From Archangium sp. (GTDB lineage Bacteria > Myxococcota > Myxococcia > Myxococcales > Myxococcaceae), in contig JAEUJS010000424.1 of NCBI GenBank assembly GCA_016792935.1, forward strand, positions 1 to 35,649: 35,649 bases of DNA, written 5' to 3'. The notes beneath the pieces are model-generated. The model did not search any database, was not told where the DNA came from, and was given only the letters and a program-made list of their open reading frames with translations. A program made the translations under genes and the position numbers. This document shows positions 18,859 to 26,413 of the stretch, in pieces; the first letter of the stretch is position 1, and each line of letters opens with the position of its first letter.

Positions 18859-19740
18859 GTGCTCTCGAGACGCATCCTCGTGGTGGCTGCAGCGCTCACG
18901 TTGGCGGCGTGTGGTGACACTTCGCCCGTCACGCCCGACGCCGGGAACGACGTCGCGATGGACGCGAGCGTTACGAACGACTCCGGAGTGACCAGCGACG
19001 CAGGCACGACGATCGATGCAGGCACGACGATCGATGCGGGCACGACCGACGCAGGCACCACGACGGACGCGGGCACGACAATCGACGCCGGCTTTGATGC
19101 GGGCACGATGACGATGGACTCCGGAGTCGCCGACGCTGGCTTCGTCATCGACGGCATCGTCTTCGTGCACGGCATCAACGGCTCGAGGGCCGACTGGGAT
19201 CCGATGGTCGCGCGCTTTCTCGCCGACGGCTGGCCCTCGAATCGGTTGATCGCCAACACGTACGCCGACCCGCGCTGGGGCTGCAATGACACGAACGCGA
19301 TGCAGCTGCAGACGTGGGTGAACCAGCTCCGCCAGTCCGGCGCGCAACACGTCGCCGTCGTCGCGCACAGCATGGGTGGCCTGAGCTCGCGCTACTACTT
19401 GAAGTCGCTGATGGGCACGTCGAACGTCGAAGTGTTCGTCACGCTCGGCACGATGCACCACGGGCTGAGCTCGCCGTGTCTGTCTCCGCTCCCGGTCTGC
19501 GTGTGGCAGCAGCTGTGTCAGAGCGGCATGTTCATCGGAGATCTCAACGCCCCGCCCGCGACTCCGGGACCGACGACGTGGACCAGCATCTTCTCGGACA
19601 GCGACGACACCGTTCCGCAGATGAGCTCGCAGCTGATGGGCGCGAACAACATCCTCGTTCCGGGGCTCGAGCACGACGGCGCGAACGGACTGCAGGCCTC
19701 GAGCGTGGTGTACCAACACGTGCTCGACGCGCTCCGCTGA
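18859..19740 (+). CDS. Lipase/esterase lipoprotein (alpha/beta hydrolase)
   Basis: 293 residues, GTG start. Lipobox L-A-A-C18 predicts a lipid anchor; a repetitive Asp-Ala-Gly-Thr-Thr linker (residues 47-78) then displays the enzyme. The catalytic domain is of the lipase class 2 (Bacillus LipA-like) type: oxyanion region 'VFVHGINGS', nucleophile elbow A-H-S171-M-G-G (Ala in the first Gly position, as in Bacillus lipases), 'SDSDDTV' with the acid around Asp249/250, and 'LEHDG' with His272. It probably hydrolyses acyl esters at the cell surface or in the periplasm. The stop codon directly abuts that of the convergent hydrolase gene. Confidence 0.88.
   Translation: MLSRRILVVAAALTLAACGDTSPVTPDAGNDVAMDASVTNDSGVTSDAGTTIDAGTTIDAGTTDAGTTTDAGTTIDAGFDAGTMTMDSGVADAGFVIDGIVFVHGINGSRADWDPMVARFLADGWPSNRLIANTYADPRWGCNDTNAMQLQTWVNQLRQSGAQHVAVVAHSMGGLSSRYYLKSLMGTSNVEVFVTLGTMHHGLSSPCLSPLPVCVWQQLCQSGMFIGDLNAPPATPGPTTWTSIFSDSDDTVPQMSSQLMGANNILVPGLEHDGANGLQASSVVYQHVLDALR
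18997..19092 (+). repeat. Tandem DAGTT-type linker repeat in the lipase gene
   Basis: Ninety-six bases encode about six copies of a 4-6 residue unit, D-A-G-T-T-(I/T), between the lipid anchor and the enzyme domain. Several 18-base units repeat almost exactly (GAC/GAT-GCA-GGC-ACG-ACG-ATC). Such linkers are common in myxobacterial lipoproteins and may change length by slippage. Confidence 0.7.
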
Positions 19741-20952
19741 TCAGCGCGCGGCTTCGAGAATCGGCCACAGCTTCGCTTCGACCTCGGCCGACTGCAGCAT
19801 GCCCATGTGGCTCTCATCGAACCCGGTGAGCGACTTCGCCTGGTCTTGCGCCCACCGCACGAGCTGGCTCTCGATGGTCACCACGCCGTCGTTGTTCTCG
19901 TCGTAGCGGCTGATGCGTCCACCGACTCCGAAGAACAGATGGTGCGGCACGCTGACGCGCGGCTCCGGCAGCGACTTGAGGAACTTGCTGCCCGGGGCCA
20001 TGTCGATCCAGCTCGGCACGGCTTCGGGCACGTACTCGAGCGCGGTCGCCGCCGATTGATGCCCACCCCACGGCGTGTCGAGCGTCACGAGGCCTGCGAT
20101 GAGCGCGCCCTGGTTCTTTGCGGCGAGCTGTTGCAGCGCTGAGCGCGCGACGAGCCCACCCATGCTGTGCGCGACGATGAAGATGCGCGGCACGTCGTAC
20201 GATTCCTTCAGGCGAATCAGCAGGCCCGCGAGGATCTGCGAGAGCACCGGGAGCCGAATGCCACTCGGGTAGTACGCCACCCACGGCTCGTACTTCGTGC
20301 GATCGAGGTGCTCGATGAGCTTCTCGAAGTTGCGCGGGCTGCCGTTGATGCCGTGAATGAAGAGCACCGGCAGTCTTCCGGCCTGGTGTGGCTCGAGAAA
20401 GTGGATGCCGTGATCTCCACGACGCGTCGCGCGGAACGGAGTCCACATGCCTTCACTGACGCGGTCTTCCTCGTAGCGAGGGTCGTTGAGCGGGACGATC
20501 TCTCCCACCGTGCCGCCCGGCGACGAGCGCGCGTGGCTCAAGTCGAGCGTGACGGGCAACAGCGCCTTGCGATCGAGAATCAGCGGAGGGAGCTCGACCG
20601 CCTTCTTTCCGAGCGACTCGAGTCCTTCGAGCTGGGCCATGAAGCCACAGGGCTCTCCGGGGTCGTAGATGAGGTCGCCGTCGAGATCTTGAAACGCGGC
20701 GACGTCGTTCACCTCGCCGAGGCGCACCACGAGATCGAACTCCGGCGTCGTGGGGAGCAGCCGCTGAATCGCGCGCTTCTTCTGCCCCACGAGGTGCACC
20801 AGGAACATCGGCGCGTCGCCTTCGATGTCACCTTCGACGACGCCGAGCACCCATGCCGCCTTGTTGATGCGCGCGACCTCGCTCTTGAGCCTGACGAACG
20901 CGCAGTCACTGAGCGTCACCATCAGAAGAGCGAAGACGAGCGCGCGCCGCAT
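19741..20952 (-). CDS. Exported alpha/beta hydrolase (lipase/PGAP1-like)
   Basis: 403 residues. The N-terminus is a signal sequence ending L-S-D-C17, a weak lipobox because of Asp before Cys. Residues ~30-160 form a beta-rich N-domain including an Asp-rich 'DLDGDLIYDPGEPCGF' loop that resembles a calcium loop. The hydrolase domain has 'VLFIHGINGSPRNFE', nucleophile A-H-S263-M-G-G, 'LDTPWGGH', a probable acid at Asp355 ('ENNDGVVT') and His382 ('DESHMGM'). The 'HGINGS' and 'AHSMGG' motifs are the same as in the convergent lipase, so the two are related in their core. The substrate is unknown; lipids or esters are likely. Confidence 0.85.
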   Translation of the reverse strand: MRRALVFALLMVTLSDCAFVRLKSEVARINKAAWVLGVVEGDIEGDAPMFLVHLVGQKKRAIQRLLPTTPEFDLVVRLGEVNDVAAFQDLDGDLIYDPGEPCGFMAQLEGLESLGKKAVELPPLILDRKALLPVTLDLSHARSSPGGTVGEIVPLNDPRYEEDRVSEGMWTPFRATRRGDHGIHFLEPHQAGRLPVLFIHGINGSPRNFEKLIEHLDRTKYEPWVAYYPSGIRLPVLSQILAGLLIRLKESYDVPRIFIVAHSMGGLVARSALQQLAAKNQGALIAGLVTLDTPWGGHQSAATALEYVPEAVPSWIDMAPGSKFLKSLPEPRVSVPHHLFFGVGGRISRYDENNDGVVTIESQLVRWAQDQAKSLTGFDESHMGMLQSAEVEAKLWPILEAAR

Positions 20953-20977
20953 GAACTGCTCTTACTTCGACCAGGCG

Positions 20978-22375
20978 TCAGCGTCCTGCGCGCAGCAACG
21001 GCTGGGGCCGGAAGTAGAGCGGGTCCACCGTCTGCTGTGAGATCTCGAGCTGGTAGTGCAGATGCGGTCCCGTGCTGCGGCCGGTGTTCCCCGAGAGCGA
21101 GAGGAAGTCTCCCGTCGCGACGCGCTGGCCTTCGGTGACCAGCAGCTTCGAGTTGTGGAGGTACGCGCTGGTCACGCCGTGGCCGTGATCGATGACCACG
21201 TACTTGCCGTTCACCTTCGTCTCGCCCGCTCGAATCACGATGCCCGGACCCGTCGCGATGATGGGCGTGCCTTCGGGGACGGAGAGATCGATGCCGCCGT
21301 GCATGCGCTCACCCCCGAGGATGGGATGCGTGCGCATGCCGTACGGTGAAGTGACTTCGGTGAGGTCGGGCACCGGCCACCCGAGCGCGAAGGCGGTGCT
21401 CATCGTCAGCGCAAGCGCGGCTCCATCGAGCTGCGCGCGTTCATGGGGGAGCAGCGCACGGCTCAGCTCTTCGAACGACGCGTCGGCTCGCGTTCGCCGC
21501 ACCGCTTGATCGACCGCCAGCGGCCCGACGAAGAGCATCAGCGCCGCGGCGTCGTCGGTCTTCACAGTGGGCCGAAGACGGTCGACCAACACCGACATGT
21601 CGCGTGGGGTTTCGAGCTTCAGCTTCTCTCGAGCGGCGAGGGCCAGCGCGACGCTCTGCTTCGATGCGGGTTGCGCGCTGAACGCGAGCCAGAGTCCTTT
21701 CGCGAGCGGCGTTCCGACCGTGGGTGCGATGAGTCGTGAGGCGAGCGGCCACGGCTCCCACTCGGACGTGTCGAGGTCGGCGTTGCGGCCGGCCCACGTG
21801 GACCATTCCGATTCGGAGGACGCGGTCTTCTGCTTCGGCGCCGGCTTGCGCGGTGACGTCACCACCGTCGTCGCCGGCCTGCTGCTCGACAGGGCCACCT
21901 TCGGAGCGCCGCCGAGCTGCGTGAGCCATTGCGCCTCGTCGATGTCTGGAGTCAGCGCGCCGTGCTCGACGTTGAACTTCACGTTCTCGCAGCGACCGGC
22001 TGCAGCGGTGAGGTCGTTGAGCGACACCTCGAGCATCGTTCCTTTGGGCAGCGCGCTCGACACGTCGAGCTTCTCGTTGCTCCACTTCGACTCGACGACG
22101 AGCTCTTTGCCGCTGACGAAGAACGCCTTCTGCTTCTCGACCCTGGCGCCGGCACGCAACGTGAGCTGACCCACGATGACCGCGTCGGTCTGATCAATTC
22201 GCACGCGCAGAAATTCGCCCCAGCGCGAGCCGAGCGCAGCGCGGCGAATCACCACATCAGCGCAGGTGGGCGACGTTTCTGATGTCAGCGTGGGCTCGCC
22301 GTTGATCAGCTGGCCCTTCGTCGCCGCGCAACCCGCGGAGAAGACGACGAGGCACACCACCAGAGCGCGCGGCAC
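20978..22375 (-). CDS. M23-family peptidase lipoprotein
   Basis: 465 residues. Lipobox S-A-G-C16. The ~330-residue N-terminal region is not recognised (beta-rich, then Ala/Lys/Pro-rich around 160-190). The C-terminal LytM/lysostaphin domain is complete: 'SPYGMRTHPILGGERMH359GGID363LSVPEGTPI' supplies the first zinc ligands, then 'VVIDHGHGVTSAYLH' and the H-L-H motif (438-440) in 'TGPHLHYQLEI'. Such enzymes cut peptide cross-links in peptidoglycan or act on other Gly-rich peptides. All zinc ligands are present, so it should be active, unlike the degenerate activator subgroup. It lies 25 bp after the hydrolase gene start and 30 bp after the BchE-like gene, so it may belong to one transcript running from 23917. 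Confidence 0.92.
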   Translation of the reverse strand: MPRALVVCLVVFSAGCAATKGQLINGEPTLTSETSPTCADVVIRRAALGSRWGEFLRVRIDQTDAVIVGQLTLRAGARVEKQKAFFVSGKELVVESKWSNEKLDVSSALPKGTMLEVSLNDLTAAAGRCENVKFNVEHGALTPDIDEAQWLTQLGGAPKVALSSSRPATTVVTSPRKPAPKQKTASSESEWSTWAGRNADLDTSEWEPWPLASRLIAPTVGTPLAKGLWLAFSAQPASKQSVALALAAREKLKLETPRDMSVLVDRLRPTVKTDDAAALMLFVGPLAVDQAVRRTRADASFEELSRALLPHERAQLDGAALALTMSTAFALGWPVPDLTEVTSPYGMRTHPILGGERMHGGIDLSVPEGTPIIATGPGIVIRAGETKVNGKYVVIDHGHGVTSAYLHNSKLLVTEGQRVATGDFLSLSGNTGRSTGPHLHYQLEISQQTVDPLYFRPQPLLRAGR

Positions 22376-22405
22376 GCCGCTCTGACGGCACCACTGAAAA
22401 TCGAT

Positions 22406-23917
22406 TCACGCCGCCTTCTTGTGCTTCCTCGGAGCGAGGGGGAATTCCTCGTGCACCTGCGCCTTGCCCCACATCTCCTCGACCGTGGGACCATCCGAAG
22501 TGCGCGACTCGTTGAAGAGCCAGTTCTTCCACTCGAAGAACCAGACCCCGCGACCGATGCGGTAGTACCAACGCTGCGCGTCGCGGATCTTCTTGTCGTG
22601 GTGGAAGAGCCGAGTCCACGCGCGCGGCCGCAGCTGCATGCCGACCTCCATGGCTTTGACGAAGGTGATGACCAGCCACGGCGGCAAGTGCTTCGTCGCC
22701 AGCACCTGGTGTTTGTAGTCCCACCGGCGCACGTCGGTCTGAATCACGCGGCGCTTCTTCGCTTCCTCGAAGAACCCGGTCCACCGGTGCGGAGTGACGT
22801 ACAGCAACTGCACCTGATCAGGATCAGCGGTGAGCAACTGACGGAAGCCGCGCCAGTAGTCCTTCGCGGTCTCTTCTTCGAAGCCGACCACCCACGTCGC
22901 GAGCGAGAGGATGTCGTGCTTGCGGAGCAGGCGAATCGCTTCCATGTCGACCGCGGTGGTCGAGCCCTTCTTGATCTTCTGCAGCGTCGCTTCGTCGGTG
23001 CTCTCCGTGCCGAGCAGGAAGCGCGACACGCCGGCCTTCTTGTAGAGGTGGAGCAAATCGGCATCGCGCACGATGTCTCCGGCGCGCGTCGAGCCGACGA
23101 TCTCCACGTCGACGTTCTCGGCGATCATCGCCTCACAGAACTCCTTCCACGCCTTGCGCTGCGAGGTCGGGTTCTCGTCGGCGAGGTTGACGATCTCCAC
23201 GCCGTGTTCCCGATGGAGCCGCGCGATCTCCTGCGCGAACTTCTTCGGAGAGCGATGACGCCAGCGCGTCCAGAACCCGCGCTGCCCGCAGTAGTTACAG
23301 AGGTGGGGACAGCCGCGCGAGAACTGCATCACCACCGCGCGCTTCTTTCCCCAGTAGTGGTAGCGATCGAAGTCGATCAACTCCCAGCCCGTGCGGTGCG
23401 CGTCGAGGTCGATGATCATCTCCTGCTCTGGCGTGGCGAACGGCACGCCGAGCCGCCGAAACGCGATGCCGCGCACGTCGAGCAGCGGAGTTCCCTGCTC
23501 CAGCGCGTTCATCAACTTCACCGCGGTGACTTCACCTTCGCCGCGCACGATGGCGTCGACCTGCGGCTCCTCGGTGAGCACTTCCTTCCAGTGGTAGGTC
23601 GGGAAGACGCCGCCGTACACGAGGCGCGCGGTCGGAAGACGCTCGCGGATTCGCCGCGTGAGCAACGCGACGGTGGGATGCGCTGACGTCGAGCCGGTGT
23701 GACCAATCAAGACGGCGTCAGGCGCGCGTTTGACGACCTCATCGACGATGTCGGGCAGCGGTTGATCGATGGAATCCGCGTCGTGCAGTTCGACGTGATG
23801 ACCGGCGTCGATCAGCGGCCCGCCGATGGAGAGCAACCCCAGCGGCGGCAGGTGATCATCAGGAACGCAGCGGCTGCCAATCGCGGTGTGCGGAGGATTC
23901 AGGAGCAGGATGCGCAT
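22406..23917 (-). CDS. BchE-like B12-binding radical SAM protein
   Basis: 503 residues. The N-terminal ~140 residues form a B12-binding-type Rossmann domain ('RILLLNPPH', 'LIGHTGSTSAHPTVALL', 'LVYGGVFPTYH', 'VRGEGEVTAVKLM'). The radical SAM core follows, with the iron-sulphur ligands C203-x3-C207-x2-C210 in 'SRGCPHLCNYCGQ'. The segments 'GFWTRWRHRSP', 'LADENPTSQRKAW', 'STRAGDIVRDADLLHLYKKAG' and 'LYVTPHRWT' closely follow BchE, the oxygen-independent Mg-protoporphyrin monomethyl ester cyclase. No other photosynthesis gene is nearby, so the substrate may be another tetrapyrrole or lipid; BchE identity is not certain. A strong inverted repeat precedes the start codon. Confidence 0.85.
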   Translation of the reverse strand: MRILLLNPPHTAIGSRCVPDDHLPPLGLLSIGGPLIDAGHHVELHDADSIDQPLPDIVDEVVKRAPDAVLIGHTGSTSAHPTVALLTRRIRERLPTARLVYGGVFPTYHWKEVLTEEPQVDAIVRGEGEVTAVKLMNALEQGTPLLDVRGIAFRRLGVPFATPEQEMIIDLDAHRTGWELIDFDRYHYWGKKRAVVMQFSRGCPHLCNYCGQRGFWTRWRHRSPKKFAQEIARLHREHGVEIVNLADENPTSQRKAWKEFCEAMIAENVDVEIVGSTRAGDIVRDADLLHLYKKAGVSRFLLGTESTDEATLQKIKKGSTTAVDMEAIRLLRKHDILSLATWVVGFEEETAKDYWRGFRQLLTADPDQVQLLYVTPHRWTGFFEEAKKRRVIQTDVRRWDYKHQVLATKHLPPWLVITFVKAMEVGMQLRPRAWTRLFHHDKKIRDAQRWYYRIGRGVWFFEWKNWLFNESRTSDGPTVEEMWGKAQVHEEFPLAPRKHKKAA

Positions 23918-23930
23918 GCCAGAGAAACTA

Positions 23931-23975
23931 CGACCGCTCGCCGAACGTCTTTCCCCTGGACGCGGCGAGCGGTCG
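23931..23975 (-). promoter_or_regulatory. Strong inverted repeat in the leader of the BchE-like gene
   Basis: A perfect 13-bp inverted repeat, CGACCGCTCGCCG (23931-23943) and CGGCGAGCGGTCG (23963-23975), is separated by 19 bases. It begins 13 bases upstream of the ATG (23917), and no normal Shine-Dalgarno is visible in between. As RNA it would be a GC-rich stem-loop next to the ribosome site; as DNA it could be an operator. The rest of the 177-bp gap to the divergent AraC-type gene shows nothing clear. Confidence 0.6.
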
Positions 23976-24094
23976 AAAGCCGTACCTGAACGGCTCCTCG
24001 CAGCGGCTGCGGCACTCGTTCACGCACGCCAGGTTGGCGCCGAAAGCACGCAACTCTGGCGTCAGAGCCGCGCTTCCCAATAGCGTGCCGCTCC

Positions 24095-25108
24095 GTGCCT
24101 GGTCGGCCCACAGCCCTCGGAGCGCTCGTGCTCCCCGCCCTCGAGTACGGTGAGAAGCTCGGGCTCGCTCGTGCCGACCTGCTCGAGGCCGCGGGGTTGA
24201 GCGAGGCCTTCGACCCTGAAGTGCGCGTGCCGAGCGCCGTGCTGCTCTCACTGTGGGCCGAAGGCGCGAAGCGCTCGACCGACGCCTTCTTCGGCCTCCA
24301 CGCGGGAGAGCATCACGTCGCCGCGCGCAGCGTGCAGATCGTCGGCTTCGCCGCGCGTCAGGCCCGCACGCTCGGTGATGCGTACGCGGTCACGTCCGAG
24401 TTCGGGAAGGTGACCAACGAGGCCTCGCACATCGTCTTCACGCGCGAACCCAAAGGCGTCGGCCGTCTCGAGATCGGCGCGCTCAAGGGCATGCCGGAAT
24501 GGCCGCGCGCCTACAACGAGATGGCGCTCGCCGGGTACGTGTGCACCGGCCGCCGGTGGACGGGCCAGAACGTGCGGCCGCTCGCCGTCGAGTTCCAGCA
24601 CGCCGCAGTCGCGAACGTCTCAGAATACGAGCGGCTCTTCGGCGTGACGCCGCGCTTCGGAGCACCCATCAACTCGCTCACCTTCGACGCGGTGACGCTC
24701 GATCAGCCGCTCGACGCGTCAGACCCCGCGCTCGGCGAGTTCTTGAAGCAACAGGCGCGCAAGCAGCTGACCGTGGACCCTTCGGCGCAGCTGGTCGATC
24801 GCGTGCGTGAAGCCGTGCAGGCCGAGCTCGCCAAAGGAGCCCGCGCCAGCGCCATCGCCAAGCGCGTCGCGATGAGCGAGCGCACGCTGCAGCGCCGCTT
24901 GTCGGAAGCGGGCCACGGGTTGAAGGCGTTGATCGACGACGTGCGCCACCAGCACGCAGTGAAGGCGCTCGCGAGACCGTCCGCCTCGGTCAGCGAAGTG
25001 GCGCGAGAGTGTGGCTTCAGCGACGCCGCGTCTTTCCGCGAGGCGTTCCGCCGGTGGACGGGTGAAGTTCCGCGCGAAGTGAAGAAGCTCGCGCGCCAAC
25101 GTGCGTGA
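24095..25108 (+). CDS. AraC-family transcriptional regulator (second copy)
   Basis: 337 residues, GTG start; no in-frame upstream alternative was found close by. Same two-part layout as the regulator at 5095-6111: an arabinose-binding-like N-domain ('LVLPALEYGEKLGLARADLLEAAGL', 'FFGLHAGEHHVAARSVQIVGF') and a C-terminal double HTH ('[23 protein letters not shown]', 'VSEVARECGFSDAASFREAFRRWTGEVP'). The two share the 'RTLQRRLS' and 'AFRRW' landmarks but little else. It is divergent from the BchE-like gene and may regulate it (inferred from position only). The 3' end is 73 bp from the next gene. Confidence 0.9.
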   Translation: MPGRPTALGALVLPALEYGEKLGLARADLLEAAGLSEAFDPEVRVPSAVLLSLWAEGAKRSTDAFFGLHAGEHHVAARSVQIVGFAARQARTLGDAYAVTSEFGKVTNEASHIVFTREPKGVGRLEIGALKGMPEWPRAYNEMALAGYVCTGRRWTGQNVRPLAVEFQHAAVANVSEYERLFGVTPRFGAPINSLTFDAVTLDQPLDASDPALGEFLKQQARKQLTVDPSAQLVDRVREAVQAELAKGARASAIAKRVAMSERTLQRRLSEAGHGLKALIDDVRHQHAVKALARPSASVSEVARECGFSDAASFREAFRRWTGEVPREVKKLARQRA

Positions 25109-25181
25109 CCTCAAACCACTTTTTGCGAATCGTTCGTGGCAGGGCGTTGAACGCACGCAGTGGCTGCGCTTTGCCGCGGGC

Positions 25182-26408
25182 ATGAGAACCGCGTGGTGCT
25201 GTCTCGTCGTGCTCAGTGCGTGCACGCCTCCCGACCCGGAGCCCGTGACGCCGAGCGACGACCCAAACGATTGGCCGTTCGACACCAGCGTGCAGTACCA
25301 GCCCGTGCTCGGAGCGCCGCGCTTCGTGGTGCCGCAGCGTGGACTGCCGGTGAGTCCGCAGCTGCCGTCGAACAACAACGCCGACATCTTGATGCACGAG
25401 GGGCGCCTGTATTTCGGCTGGCGTACCGGCGAGACGCACTTCGCGGGAGATCAGGTCCGCCTCCACCTCATGTCGTCGGACGACCTCGGCCTGACGTGGA
25501 AGTTCGAGCACACGATCTTCATGCAGACCGACATGCGAGAGCCGCTCTTCCTCTCGATGAACGGCCAATTGTTCTTCCACTGGTTCGAGGCGGGGACTGA
25601 TCGCTTCTCGTTCGAGCCGAAGCACCAGTGGCGCATCGAACGGAAGAAAGACGGCACGTGGACCGAGCCCGAGAAGTTCGGGCCCGATCTCGAGATCACC
25701 TGGACCATGAAGAAGCGCGGCGGCGTCGCGTGGCGCACCTCGTACATCGGCAACCACTACCGGCTCGGTCAGCCCACGATGGTGGAAGCCGCGTTCACGC
25801 GCTCGACGGATGGCGTGACGTGGGAGCCCCTCTCCGGAGACGGCGTCGTGTACCGCGGCGGCGTCAGCGAGATGGCCTTCGAGTTCGCGACCGACGGCAC
25901 GTTATGGGCGGTGACGCGCAACGAAGACGGAGACGCGACCGGCTTCGGCTCGCACGTGTGCACGGCTCCGGCCGACGCGCTCGGGACCTGGACCTGCAGC
26001 GCGCGCAGCGACCCCGAGCGGTACGACTCACCCAAGATGTTCCGCCATGGAGACGAGCTCTTCCTCGTCGCGCGGCGTGACGTCGGCGGGCCGTTCGATC
26101 GCGGCGACACCAACCTCTCGTTCGCTGATCAACAGCTGCAGTACCTCGCGGCCTACAGCGGGCGAGCGAAGCGCACCGCGCTCTACCGCATCGACACGTC
26201 GGCGAAGAAGGTGGTGCACGTGTTCGATTTGCCGAGCGCGGGCGACACGGCGTTCCCCAGCATCGTGCGCCTCGACGCGCACCGCTTCTTGATCAGCAAC
26301 TACACCTCGCCGCTCGATGGAGATCTCGAGCGGAGCTGGTGGAACGGCCAGAACGCGCCCGAAGGCACGAAGCTCTACTTCATCGAGCTGACGTTCGAAC
26401 CGCGCTGA
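25182..26408 (+). CDS. Lipoprotein with Asp-box (sialidase/BNR-like) repeats
   Basis: 408 residues from the ATG at 25182, chosen over 25101 because it gives a clean lipoprotein signal ending L-S-A-C14; the longer form would overlap the AraC-type gene and bury the signal. At least two Asp-box-like motifs are visible ('SSDDLGLTWKFE' and 'STDGVTWEPL', S-x-D-x-G-x-T-W), and the rest is alternating beta sequence rich in Trp/Tyr/Phe, so a beta-propeller fold is likely. Catalytic residues of sialidases (Arg triad, Tyr) cannot be assigned. A possible glycan-binding or glycosidase role is inferred. It converges with the Ig-like lipoprotein, stop codons 5 bp apart. Confidence 0.78.
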   Translation: MRTAWCCLVVLSACTPPDPEPVTPSDDPNDWPFDTSVQYQPVLGAPRFVVPQRGLPVSPQLPSNNNADILMHEGRLYFGWRTGETHFAGDQVRLHLMSSDDLGLTWKFEHTIFMQTDMREPLFLSMNGQLFFHWFEAGTDRFSFEPKHQWRIERKKDGTWTEPEKFGPDLEITWTMKKRGGVAWRTSYIGNHYRLGQPTMVEAAFTRSTDGVTWEPLSGDGVVYRGGVSEMAFEFATDGTLWAVTRNEDGDATGFGSHVCTAPADALGTWTCSARSDPERYDSPKMFRHGDELFLVARRDVGGPFDRGDTNLSFADQQLQYLAAYSGRAKRTALYRIDTSAKKVVHVFDLPSAGDTAFPSIVRLDAHRFLISNYTSPLDGDLERSWWNGQNAPEGTKLYFIELTFEPR

Positions 26409-26413
26409 GCTTC

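Noticed and set aside
22421..23686. 421-codon plus-strand frame
   Set aside because: Antisense to the BchE-like radical SAM gene, which has clear motifs; the frame has no family features.
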